The notes beneath the pieces were generated by a model that was given only the letters and a program-made list of their open reading frames with translations, did no database searches and was not told the origin of the DNA. A stretch of 30,722 bases of DNA from CAZTUH01 sp964620485. GTDB lineage: Bacteria > Pseudomonadota > Gammaproteobacteria > Burkholderiales > Burkholderiaceae_B. How positions within the stretch are numbered: the stretch's first letter is position 1; every line of letters starts with the position of its first letter. Positions 9,758 to 17,423 of the stretch are shown here, in pieces. The position numbers were made by a program, and so were the translations under genes. The stretch covers positions 1 through 30,722 of the forward strand of contig CAZUGU010000001.1 in the NCBI GenBank assembly GCA_964620485.1, written 5' to 3'.

Positions 9758-9865
9758 AATACTTATTAAGTTTATATGTGCAATGTTCAAATCATGTATA
9801 TAAATATTTATAAAATAATTAATTATGGATAGTAAGAAAACTGTTAATTTCAATTTTAGATAATT

Positions 9866-10770
9866 CATTCACCTGATTTGACAATCGATTTTCAATCAAA
9901 GAAATTTGGAGAAATTTTTTGTTGAGTATTATTTATCAAATAAATCTTAATTTTTTGTTATTTTTTGATTCTTTAGCAAAACTAATTTTATTTATTCAGG
10001 TTGTAACAGGTATTCTTTATCCATGTATTATAAGCTTGATGTAAGATATGAATTCTACTGTAGCATCAATGTTTTTTCATATATTTACACATGTTTCGTG
10101 GATTACTTTAGTTCATATCAAAGAAACTACATGCATTAGTTCGGATAGTCAGTGTTTTACTTTTCGTATTTTTAATATATGAAGAAGCTTTCTCTGATTC
10201 TTTATTGCCTTGGGATCAAATATCTTACTGGAGCGCTCAGATAATAATTAACCTATTCTCAATTATACCTATTTTAATCCAAAAATTTCAATTTTGATTC
10301 GAAGCGATTATGTCTATCCAACTTAATACTAAGTTGTTTTGACCTTTTTTATATTTTGTTTATTTCTTTAGTTTTGTTTATTCTAGTTCTGGTTTATATT
10401 ATTTTATTGCATATAGTAAGATCAAATAATCCAAAATATAATTGAAATACAAAATGAATCGAAGAATAAATATAGCAATTCTAAAGAGAATATTCCATTT
10501 TATCCATTTTATTTAGTACGCGATTTAATGAGTATTATTGAATTTCTAATTATTTTTTATTATCGTTTTTATATCCGAAATGAAAGGATATATTCACTTT
10601 GTTCCTGAAAATTCATTTAAAAAACCAGTGCATATTTTATCTGTCTGATATTTTACGCCTTTTTTATTCGATACTTCGTGCTACTATAGATATCTTTTAC
10701 TCAATTTCTTTCAATTATAACTTTTTCATTGCAACCTACTACAGTAGGCCTTTGCTTTAAAAAAATATTA
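9866..10770 (+). pseudogene. petB: Remnant of petB, cytochrome b of the bc1 complex
   Basis: Fragments in changing frames follow cytochrome b in order: an IDNRFSIKEIW-like start (near 9880), FDSLAKLILFIQVVTGIL (near 9970-10015), LLPWDQISYWSAQIIINLFS (near 10205-10260), SNNP (near 10428), IPFYPFYLVRDLMSI (near 10492-10535), and a YFTPF-like stretch near 10655. Functional bacterial cytochrome b is over 400 residues; here only about 900 bases are left, full of stops, so large internal deletions have occurred. The haem-ligating histidine region of the second helix is degraded. It lies between the petA and petC remains. The limits are approximate. Confidence 0.86.
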
Positions 10771-10906
10771 AAATTTTTAAAAAAAGATTATTTAGTCTAA
10801 TATTTATCTCAATCTTATTGAAAATCATTGAGGCAAAATTTTGTGATTTATTGGTAATATATAGCTCATTCATAATTATACAGTATCTTATTATGAATTT
10901 ATTAAT

Positions 10907-10939
10907 CCCTAGGCTTTTTAGTACTTAAAAAGTCTAGGG
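10907..10939. repeat. 14-bp-arm hairpin between petB and petC remains
   Basis: CCCTAGGCTTTTTA (10907-10920) pairs with TAAAAAGTCTAGGG (10926-10939) around GTACT, with one G-T pair. The stem starts with G/C pairs but no T-run follows, so a terminator call would be weak. It lies between two dead genes. Confidence 0.7.
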
Positions 10940-11007
10940 CGATCATTAATTTTATTTTTCAAATTAGTAAACTATTTGCTTTTTATTTTTTTGAGTATAT
11001 CAATATG

Positions 11008-11047
11008 GAGTCGATTAGGTACTTTTTAGAAAGTACCTAATCGACTC
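11008..11047. repeat. 18-bp perfect hairpin between petB and petC remains
   Basis: GAGTCGATTAGGTACTTT (11008-11025) and its exact reverse complement (11030-11047) are separated by TTAG. A T-rich tail follows only weakly. It shares the central GTACTTT...AAAGTAC words with the 6839-6902 element, but the outer arms differ. Confidence 0.85.
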
Positions 11048-11089
11048 ATTTTACGAACTTCAAATGACAAAACTTCGAACAATTATATA

Positions 11090-11905
11090 ATCAAGAAATT
11101 TCTATTATTAAAATTATGTTTCTTGTTTCTCATAAGGAATATAATACATGCAAATGAAATTCAATTTCCTATCGAAACTGCACCGAATCGTATAAATAAT
11201 GTAATACCATTAAAAAATGGATCTGTGTTATTTATTAATAATTGCTTAGCTTATCATAGCGCATAACAGAGGTGTTATTATGCGCTATGATAAGCTAAGA
11301 AAAATAAGAATTGACAGATAATGAAATAAAAGAAATTTTATTACCTACTGAAAAGAAAGTCAGTAATGTAATGAATTCTGCCATATCACACAAAGATTCA
11401 TTACGTTGATTCAGGGTCAGACTATATACTTATTTGTATTTTATATACAATTATATGTTATATACAAGCGACAAGCGTTCTATCGTAATATATCCCACAG
11501 GTTGGAATAGTGTTTAATGTTTTCAAATTCAAATAGCCACATATCTTATTGCAAAAGCCTTCGTGATCTTATTTATTACTATTCTTACTTATTACTACTA
11601 TTACTACATTTAGTATTTATTAATACAATATATCTTATAAAAACAAATGGATCTAAAGTCTAGAAATAAAGAATTAAAAAATTGACAAAAATGATTATTC
11701 CTTTATGAAAATAGAAGAAATGATAAATTATCAGAATAAACAAAAATTTTAAGCAAGATTTACATCTGTTGATAAAAAACAATCTAATGCGTATGATGAT
11801 AAAGCTAATTCAACAGCATTTATGTCCTGGATATCTGAACTAGAAAAACTCTTTCGAAGGAAAAATAAGGATTTATATTGTATTATTTTAATCTTATTTT
11901 TCTTA
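11090..11905 (+). pseudogene. petC: Remnant of petC, cytochrome c1 of the bc1 complex
   Basis: Readable pieces appear in order. PIETAPNRINNVIPLKNGSV (near 11170-11230) leads to FINNCLAYHSA at the haem site. MRYDKLRK follows in another frame (11280). Then come LTDNEIKEILLPTEKKVSNVMNSA (near 11310-11380), LYTYL and PTGWN segments (near 11425-11505), and an AFMSWISELE..RKNK segment with a hydrophobic tail (near 11817-11905) like the C-terminal anchor. The c-type haem motif CxxCH has become C-L-A-Y-H, so covalent haem attachment is lost, and a stop follows immediately. A long hairpin occupies exactly this site. The limits are approximate. Confidence 0.87.
11245..11299. repeat. 22-bp perfect hairpin inside the petC haem site
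   Basis: The left arm 11245-11266 (CTTAGCTTATCATAGCGCAT...) is the exact reverse complement of the right arm 11278-11299, around an 11-base loop. The right arm encodes the conserved MRYDKL that follows the haem motif in cytochrome c1. The left arm overlies the altered CLAYHS residues and adds a stop codon. Relative to the family spacing between the haem Cys and MRY, about 10 extra bases are present. Confidence 0.92.
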
Positions 11906-11914
11906 TAACTCGAC

Positions 11915-11953
11915 ACTTAAATTTTACATATTGAAAATATGTAAAATTTAAGT
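11915..11953 (+). terminator. 18-bp perfect AT-rich hairpin after the petC remnant
   Basis: ACTTAAATTTTACATATT (11915-11932), loop GAA, and the exact reverse complement (11936-11953) lie just after the last petC-like residues. The position is that of an operon-end terminator. The stem is almost pure A/T and no T-run follows directly, so it may instead be another mutational palindrome. Confidence 0.4.
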
Positions 11954-12022
11954 AATGTATTAACATTAAAATTTAACTTTTTTCTTAAAAAAACTAAAAA
12001 CTTTGTAATAGTTATACTTATA

Positions 12023-12060
12023 AATATAGGTGATCCTTTTAAGAAAAGGTCACCTATATT
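12023..12060 (+). promoter_or_regulatory. 17-bp hairpin just upstream of sspA
   Basis: AATATAGGTGATCCTTTT (12023-12040) pairs with AAAAGGTCACCTATATT (12044-12060) with one bulged T and a 3-base loop. It ends 19 bases before the sspA start codon. It could be a dyad operator, a processing or stabilising stem in a petC-sspA transcript, or a leftover terminator. Nothing in the sequence decides between these. Confidence 0.45.
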
Positions 12061-12079
12061 AATATTGGAAACATAAATT

Positions 12080-12691
12080 ATGATGGTACTCTATTCTGGC
12101 ACTACATGTCCATTTTCACAACGTTGTCGCTTTGTTTTATTTGAGAAGGGAATGGATTTTGAAATACTTGATATTGATTTATACAGTATGCCAAAAAATA
12201 TTTCAATCATGAATCCATATAATCAGGTTCCGATTCTAGTTGAACGTGGTTTAGTCTTATATGAATCAAATATTATTAATGAATACATTGATGAAAGATT
12301 CCCACATCCACAACTTATGCCAGATGAACCTGTTATGCGTGCTAGAACACGGCTTTTCTTATATAATTTTGAAAAAGAATTGTTTTTATATATTCCTATA
12401 TTAGAAAATCTGCATTTCAAATATAATGAAAAGGAAATAACTGAAGCGCGCAAAAACATCCGTGAACGCTTAGAACAATTGGCTCCAATACTATTAAAAA
12501 ATAAATTTCTACTTGGAGAAGAATTTTCAATTCTAGATATTGCCATTGCTCCATTATTATGGAGGCTGGATTACTATAAAATTGAGTTACCTAAAAATGC
12601 TGCTCCGTTGCAAAAATATGCTGAACGTATATTCTCTCGCCAATCTTATATTGAAGCGTTAACCCCATCAGAAAAAGTTATGCGTCGTTAA
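12080..12691 (+). CDS. sspA: Stringent starvation protein A (SspA)
   Basis: A GST-fold protein of 203 residues that binds RNA polymerase and alters transcription under starvation and acid stress in enterobacteria. The N-terminal thioredoxin-like half contains VLYSGTTCPFSQRCRFVLFEKGMDFEI and NPYNQVPILVERGLVLYESNIINEYIDERFPHPQLMP. The helical C-terminal half has LGEEFSILDIAIAPLLWRLDYY and ends in SRQSYIEALTPSEKVMRR, the hallmark C-terminus of beta/gammaproteobacterial SspA. Length and all blocks are intact. The start is one of two adjacent ATGs (12080 or 12083). It is followed by sspB after 9 bases, so the two form an operon. Formerly they were the tail of the petABC-sspAB cluster. Confidence 0.94.
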   Translation: MMVLYSGTTCPFSQRCRFVLFEKGMDFEILDIDLYSMPKNISIMNPYNQVPILVERGLVLYESNIINEYIDERFPHPQLMPDEPVMRARTRLFLYNFEKELFLYIPILENLHFKYNEKEITEARKNIRERLEQLAPILLKNKFLLGEEFSILDIAIAPLLWRLDYYKIELPKNAAPLQKYAERIFSRQSYIEALTPSEKVMRR

Positions 12692-12700
12692 AGGAAATAA

Positions 12701-13138
12701 ATGAATAAATCACTAGAAATGAAACCCTATCTAATCCGTGCAATATACGAATGGTGCATTGCGTATAACTATACACCATATATACTTGCAAAAGTTGATC
12801 AAAAAACTATCGTGCCTTTTGATTATGTTCAGAACGGATTAATTGTACTAGATATTGGCATGATCGCAACAAATCATATTGTTTTAGGTAATAGACTAAT
12901 CGAATTCCAAGCTATGTTTAATGGAATCCTAAAACAAATCAGTATACCAATCAATATGGTTAAAACTATTTATTCTTATGAGACAGGACATGGTATGGAT
13001 TTCGAAATTAAAACTGATAATTACGATTTTGATGCAAAACTGTCGGAAAATTCAGAAAAATCTAATACGAAAACTAGTAATAACATTACATCAAACAAAA
13101 ATACTATTCCATATTTATCAATTGTTAAGAACATTTAA
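12701..13138 (+). CDS. sspB: ClpXP protease specificity-enhancing factor SspB
   Basis: This adaptor delivers ssrA-tagged peptides from stalled ribosomes to the ClpXP protease. The conserved folded domain covers about residues 5-108: KPYLIRAIYEWCIAYNYTPYI, then VPFDYVQNGLIVLDIG, GNRLIEFQAMFNG and the IPINMVKTIYSYETGHGMDF block. A low-complexity Asn/Ser/Lys-rich linker (about 110-136) follows, as in the family. The end, PYLSIVKNI, resembles the short C-terminal ClpX-binding tail (usually like LRVVK) with two extra residues. The length of 145 is typical. It is translated directly behind sspA. Confidence 0.9.
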   Translation: MNKSLEMKPYLIRAIYEWCIAYNYTPYILAKVDQKTIVPFDYVQNGLIVLDIGMIATNHIVLGNRLIEFQAMFNGILKQISIPINMVKTIYSYETGHGMDFEIKTDNYDFDAKLSENSEKSNTKTSNNITSNKNTIPYLSIVKNI

Positions 13139-13219
13139 GATAAAAGAAGGATTTATATTTCTATAATTTTATATTACTATCAAGAGTGTATTATATGATA
13201 TTTATACATTATCTTCATA

Positions 13220-13293
13220 GCCGGTTTAGCTCAGTTAGGTAGAGCAGCGCACTTGTAATGCGAAGGTCGGAGGTTCGAATCCTCTAGCCGGCA
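13220..13293 (+). tRNA. tRNA-Thr (anticodon TGT)
   Basis: A complete cloverleaf: acceptor GCCGGTT pairs with AGCCGGC, D-loop TTAGCTCAGTTAGGTAGAGC, anticodon loop CTTGTAA reading ACA/ACG-type threonine codons, and T-arm GGTTCGAATCC. The discriminator A at 13293 is followed by TTT, so CCA is not encoded and must be added by the CCA enzyme. It lies after sspB on the same strand. Confidence 0.95.
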
Positions 13294-13393
13294 TTTTGCT
13301 TAAAATTTTAAGAATTTTTGATTATTAATTATTATATATGTAATGTAGATTTAATTTTCTATTTTATTTGATATTTATTAAACTAATAAATAT

Positions 13394-14170
13394 CAAATTT
13401 TTCTATTTTAATATTTTAGAAAACAATAATTCAATCTCATAGAAAAAATATAAAGGTATTGCAAGTATAGACTGACTGATAACATCAGTAGGAATTAAGA
13501 TTTCGGCAATCAGAAATGAGAAAATAACGTATTTACGGGATTTTATTTTTTAAGATTAAATAGTTTATTTTTACTATTATGATAATATTATGATAACAAA
13601 AAATTGGCACTTCAAATGCAATGCCGAAAATTACAAACATTTTTTTAATAAAATTGAAATATTAATGCAATATCTGGCATGGATTCGATAGATAATGAAA
13701 TAAAAGAAATGATAAATTTAAAGATCGTATACAAAACAGAAAATTGCAAAATACCATGCCTATTAGAAATAATAAATCACCAAAAATAAATAAAGCAAGA
13801 CGTTATTTATATCGATATAATCCTATCGATATAAATACCAAATCTAGTACACCGAAACTGATAGTGCTAGATTGGATGCAACCATGCCATTGGTGTTAGT
13901 TACTTTAATTGGTATTATTAAAGATATTGTAATATCAATTGCAATCATTCTAATACCTGTTGATGATGAATTTAATATAAGCTATGTCATGATATTGTAG
14001 ATTGCTACAGAACCAGGAAATATAAATCATTAGAACAAATACTATAAAATATAGTTACTAATCCTTTAATAAGACAATTTTTCAGTTTTAATAAATTGTT
14101 CAATTAACAATTTTAGAATCAATTGGATGTATTTAGTGTTAATATAGTTAAATATATCATGCCATTGATT
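13394..14170 (-). pseudogene. tatC: Remnant of tatC, Tat translocase receptor subunit
   Basis: Reading the minus strand, TatC segments appear in order despite stops. DITISLIIPIKVTN (near 13940) matches the PFxxPxKVT region. GLYRYK-RLALFIFGDLLFLIGMVFCNFLF (near 13740-13830) matches the third transmembrane helix region. SRKYVIFSFLIAEI and LIPTDVISQSILAIPLYF (near 13400-13550) match the fifth and sixth helices with the hallmark PPDVxSQ turn, here PTDVISQ. At least three stops and several frame changes make it inactive. It is followed upstream by tatB and tatA remains and hit, the usual Burkholderiales order. The limits are approximate. Confidence 0.88.
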
Positions 14171-14211
14171 ACTAAACGTAGATTTTTATAGTATGAATAA
14201 TATTACTATAT

Positions 14212-14409
14212 TCATTCTTTTAGATCTTTCAATTTATTTAATTCTATTTTATTTTGAATATCCAAATTGATATCATTAATATAATAGTGAACTTGACTAA
14301 GAATATTACACAAAATTTGTACAATCTTATGTAGCTTTTCAGGACTAATTACAATAATTAATATGATAATATGAAAAAATACCATTAAAAGTTCTACAAA
14401 AACTAACAT
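14212..14409 (-). pseudogene. tatB: Truncated, decayed tatB
   Basis: An open stretch of 65 codons reads like the N-terminus of TatB: a short hydrophobic helix, VELLMVFFHIIILIIVISPEKLHKI, then an amphipathic segment, YINDINLDIQNKIELNKLKDLKE. The family glycine-proline hinge (LGPERLP) has become ISPEKLH, so the glycine is missing. The protein stops far short of the usual 140-170 residues. Because tatA and tatC on either side are dead, I treat this as a relic that happens to be open rather than a working gene. A small membrane protein of new use cannot be fully excluded. Confidence 0.75.
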
Positions 14410-14519
14410 TTAACATAAAAACTTAAATCTTTAAATTTTTAATTATATCTATGGTAAACATAGTAAAATAAAAATACTCGGTAAAAATAATATTATTTAT
14501 TACCATATCGATTTTCTCT

Positions 14520-14635
14520 TTTATTTTAATGAGCTTTGAAAAACTTTTTCAATATTACGTAAATTTATCTGTACCGGACATCATTGTAATAATTAGAAAA
14601 ACTAATAATCAATTCCAATACTATAATTGGCCACA
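14520..14635 (-). pseudogene. tatA: Remnant of tatA
   Basis: Between hit and the tatB relic the minus strand reads S-I-G-I-D-Y-*-F-F-*-L-L-Q-*-C-P-V-Q-I-N-L-R-N-I and then EKVFQSSLK. Residue for residue this has the length of TatA's SIWHWLIVLL...FGTKKLRNIG stretch, with three stops, and keeps LRNI and the following amphipathic pattern. The match is weak in each residue but fixed by spacing and by position in the hit-tatA-tatB-tatC order. Confidence 0.6.
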
Positions 14636-14654
14636 TATTTCTTGCATTCAATAC

Positions 14655-15017
14655 TTAGAAATCAACTATTTTATTCCAAGGACGAGGACCACCTAAAATA
14701 TGGAAATGCAAATGAGGTATTTCTTGTCCACCATGTTTACCTGCATTATTTAATAGCCTAAATCCTCCCTGATTACCTGGAACGCAGCCGTTTTTGATTG
14801 CTAACTGAGGAATGAGAATCATCATTCTACCCAACCAATCTACATCTTGATTAGTAACCTCTTGTATAGAAGTGATATGCCGCCTAGTTATTAATAATAA
14901 GTGTACAGGAGCTAATGGTTTAATATCGTGAAAAGCGATAAAATCAGTATCTTCATAAACTTTTATAGTGCTTATATTCTCTTGTGCAATCATACAAAAT
15001 AAACAATATTGTTTCAT
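14655..15017 (-). CDS. HIT-family (HINT-like) nucleotide-binding protein
   Basis: A histidine-triad protein of 120 residues related to HINT/YcfF purine nucleoside phosphoramidases. The N-terminal CLFCMIAQ with two cysteines, the FHDIKPLAPVHLLLITRRHI block and the catalytic triad PHLHFHILGG (H102, H104, H106, counted from the ATG) are intact. I chose ATG 15017, which gives the usual length and MKQYCLFC start; a TTG five codons earlier is less likely. It follows hisE, separated by 51 bases, and was followed by tatABC in the ancestor. Whether it acts with histidine synthesis is unknown; the linkage is a conserved Burkholderiales arrangement. Confidence 0.9.
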   Translation of the reverse strand: MKQYCLFCMIAQENISTIKVYEDTDFIAFHDIKPLAPVHLLLITRRHITSIQEVTNQDVDWLGRMMILIPQLAIKNGCVPGNQGGFRLLNNAGKHGGQEIPHLHFHILGGPRPWNKIVDF

Positions 15018-15068
15018 AATATATTGTTGCAAATTTTGCTCTTTGATAATTTATTTAAAATGAATTGA

Positions 15069-15425
15069 TTAATTTATCCTGCTACGTTGATTTTTTTCAA
15101 CTAATCCTGATAATCCTTCTCGATTTGCAAGTTCTATTAATACATCTTCGGGCTTTAATTTATAATAAACAAGAGCAACTAAACAATGAAACCATAAGTC
15201 TGCCATTTCTTCTATTATCCTCTTCTGATTTCCTTCTGTAGAAGCAATTATGAGTTCAGCAGTTTCTTCTCCAATCTTTTTTAGAAATGAGTTTGGAGCT
15301 TTAGAAAAGAGTAACGCTGTGTAAGATTCATGTAAATTTTCTTCAAGTTTAAGTATGCGCATTTTTAATATATCAGATATACGAAATATAATCTGTTCAT
15401 AAGAGCTATCATCAACTTTTTTCAT
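15069..15425 (-). CDS. hisE: Phosphoribosyl-ATP pyrophosphatase
   Basis: The second step of histidine synthesis: PR-ATP to PR-AMP plus pyrophosphate. The all-alpha MazG-like fold has its metal-binding motif in KKIGEETAELIIAS and IIEEMADLWFHCLVAL, where the paired glutamates and the Asp bind magnesium. I place the start at ATG 15425 (MKKVDDSSYEQ), giving 118 residues as usual. The start overlaps the 3' end of hisI by 14 bases in another frame, which suggests translational coupling. HisE is separate from HisI, unlike the fused HisIE of enterobacteria. Confidence 0.93.
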   Translation of the reverse strand: MKKVDDSSYEQIIFRISDILKMRILKLEENLHESYTALLFSKAPNSFLKKIGEETAELIIASTEGNQKRIIEEMADLWFHCLVALVYYKLKPEDVLIELANREGLSGLVEKNQRSRIN

Positions 15426-15819
15426 ATATATATTTAGGATCCTTAATAACAGAATCAATTATTTCCCAAGAGATATCATCATTAATTTTTTTCTGAAGAT
15501 ATTGAAAAAAACAACTAGCATGTCCAGTATGGCAGGCAATACCTTTTTTTTGATTAACTTTTAATAGAATGGTATCACCATCACAATCTAATCGTAATTC
15601 AAAAACAACCTGTATATGACCCGATTCTTCACCCTTGCGCCATAATTTCTTTCTCGAGCGTGACCAATAAACCGCTTGACCACTAGAAATAGTTTCAATC
15701 AATGATTCTTGATTCATCCAAGCTAGCATAAGTACAAGACCACTTTGATAGTCTTGTACGATAGCAGGTATTAAACCTTTTCTATCAAAAATTATTTTTT
15801 TAAGCCAAGATATTTTCAT
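15412..15819 (-). CDS. hisI: Phosphoribosyl-AMP cyclohydrolase
   Basis: The third step of the pathway opens the purine ring of PR-AMP. The 135-residue stand-alone protein has VLMLAWMNQESL near the N-terminus, the WRKGEESGH segment, the Mg-binding DCDGDTIL and the zinc-binding cysteines of KGIACHTGHASCFF. The start overlaps the hisF stop by four bases (ATGA type), so the genes are coupled. All family residues that I can recall are kept. Confidence 0.95.
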   Translation of the reverse strand: MKISWLKKIIFDRKGLIPAIVQDYQSGLVLMLAWMNQESLIETISSGQAVYWSRSRKKLWRKGEESGHIQVVFELRLDCDGDTILLKVNQKKGIACHTGHASCFFQYLQKKINDDISWEIIDSVIKDPKYIYEKS

Positions 15820-16622
15820 TCATTCAATCTTATTGAGATACCACTTTTAGATAGAAATTTCTTACATTGTTTGAGAGAATACTGATTTTGATGAAAAATA
15901 CTCGCAGCTAGAACTGCATTAGCATGACCTTTAATAATACCATCAGCAAGATGCTGCATATTACCAACACCGCCTGATGCAATAACAGGAATAGAAACTG
16001 CATCCGTAACAGCTTTAATTAATTCAAGATCAAATCCTTTTTTTGTTCCATCACGATCCATACTAGTAAGTAATATTTCACCAGCTCCATAATCAGCCAT
16101 ACGTTTTGCCCAATCAATAACATCTAATCCAGTTGATTTTTTTCCACCATGGGTAAATACTTCCCATTTTTGGTTTTTTGCACCTTGTATTGATACACAA
16201 CGTGCATCGATTGCAACTACAACACATTGTGATCCATGATGATTTGCGGCATCTTTTATTAAATCCGGTGTGGAAACAGCAGCGCTGTTAATACTAACTT
16301 TATCAGCTCCAACATCAAGTAAATTTTGCACATCTGATATAATACGAACTCCACCACCAACTGTTAATGGGATAAAAATTTGCGAGGCGACTTGATCAAT
16401 AATAGAAAAAATTATACGTTGGTTATTATTAGTAGCAGAAATATCTAAAAAAATTAGTTCATCAGCACCTTGATCATTATAATATTTTGCAATTTCAATT
16501 GGATTACCTGCATCAACTAAATTAAGAAAATTAACACCCTTAACAACACGACCTTCTGTAACATCAAGACACGGGATAATACGATGAGTCAAAGAATTTA
16601 AATTAGTATTTATATCAGACAT
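15816..16622 (-). CDS. hisF: Imidazole glycerol phosphate synthase, cyclase subunit HisF
   Basis: With HisH it converts PRFAR and glutamine-derived ammonia to imidazole glycerol phosphate and AICAR. It is a (beta/alpha)8 barrel of 268 residues. The catalytic aspartates are in RIIPCLDVTEGRVVKGVNF (D20) and VVVAIDARC (D139). The phosphate sites are TVGGGVR and ASGGVGNMQH, and the LTSMDRDGTKKGFDLEL loop is present. An N-terminal extension of about nine residues (MSDINTNLNS) precedes the barrel. It lies 17 bases downstream of hisA and overlaps hisI. Confidence 0.97.
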   Translation of the reverse strand: MSDINTNLNSLTHRIIPCLDVTEGRVVKGVNFLNLVDAGNPIEIAKYYNDQGADELIFLDISATNNNQRIIFSIIDQVASQIFIPLTVGGGVRIISDVQNLLDVGADKVSINSAAVSTPDLIKDAANHHGSQCVVVAIDARCVSIQGAKNQKWEVFTHGGKKSTGLDVIDWAKRMADYGAGEILLTSMDRDGTKKGFDLELIKAVTDAVSIPVIASGGVGNMQHLADGIIKGHANAVLAASIFHQNQYSLKQCKKFLSKSGISIRLNE

Positions 16623-16639
16623 AATAAGTTTATGATTTA

Positions 16640-17377
16640 TTATATTAACTCATTGACTAATCTTTTTGCTTCACAAAAGTCAAGAGTACCTTCATAGAGA
16701 CTACGACCTAATATGACACCGGCGATAGTATCAGTTGGTAGTTTACATAAATTTTCAATATCTTTTATACCGGAAATACCACCAGATAAATATACAGGAA
16801 CATTTATTTTTTGAATTAAAGATATTGAAGAATCAATATCAATACCAGATAACATACCATCACGATTAATATCAGTATAAATAAAAGCTGTGCTACCGTA
16901 ATCTTCAAATTTCTTTACTAAGTCAGTAATATTAAAATTTGTCAGTTGACTCCAACCATTAATTGCTAACTTTCCATTTTTAACATCTAAACCTACTATA
17001 ATTTTTCCTGGAAAAATACGACATGCATTTCGTAGAAAATTAGGATTCTCTATTGCAGCAGTACCTATAATTACATAGGATATTCCAGAATTTAAGTAAT
17101 ATTCAATTGTTTTGAGATTGCGAATTCCACCACCAACTTGTAACGGAATATTATTCCCAACTATATTAAGAATAGATTCAATATAATCATTGTTTTTAGG
17201 TTTACCAAATCTAGCTCCATCCAAATCAACGAGATGTAGTCGATCAGATCCTTTATTTAACCAATACTTAGCCATAGAAACTGGATCTTTAGAGAAGACT
17301 GTAACATCTTCAGGTTTACCTTGACGAAGTCGGACACATTGACCAGACTTTATATCAATAGCAGGAATTAAAATCAT
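16640..17377 (-). CDS. hisA: ProFAR isomerase HisA
   Basis: The fourth step isomerises ProFAR to PRFAR. It is a (beta/alpha)8 barrel of 245 residues, the normal length. The general base Asp is in LIPAIDIKSGQCVRLRQG (D8), the second Asp in IIVGLDVKNGKLAINGW, the phosphate-binding loops in QVGGGIRN and LSGGISGI, and YTDINRDGMLSG matches the HisA loop. It lies between hisH and hisF on the same strand with short spacers. Confidence 0.96.
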   Translation of the reverse strand: MILIPAIDIKSGQCVRLRQGKPEDVTVFSKDPVSMAKYWLNKGSDRLHLVDLDGARFGKPKNNDYIESILNIVGNNIPLQVGGGIRNLKTIEYYLNSGISYVIIGTAAIENPNFLRNACRIFPGKIIVGLDVKNGKLAINGWSQLTNFNITDLVKKFEDYGSTAFIYTDINRDGMLSGIDIDSSISLIQKINVPVYLSGGISGIKDIENLCKLPTDTIAGVILGRSLYEGTLDFCEAKRLVNELI

Positions 17378-17423
17378 GTTCTTATATTCTTATAATAAAC
17401 TGATATTAAAAAAGTAATAAAAA

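Noticed and set aside
9100..11950. A new accessory system with odd repeats between the Nif3-like gene and sspA
   Set aside because: The region at first looks like unknown DNA with hairpins, but frame-shifted translation shows petA, petB and petC fragments in order, so it is a decayed known operon.
12978..13166. 62-codon frame overlapping the end of sspB
   Set aside because: It is out of frame within sspB, Lys/Ile-rich by composition, with no support for translation.
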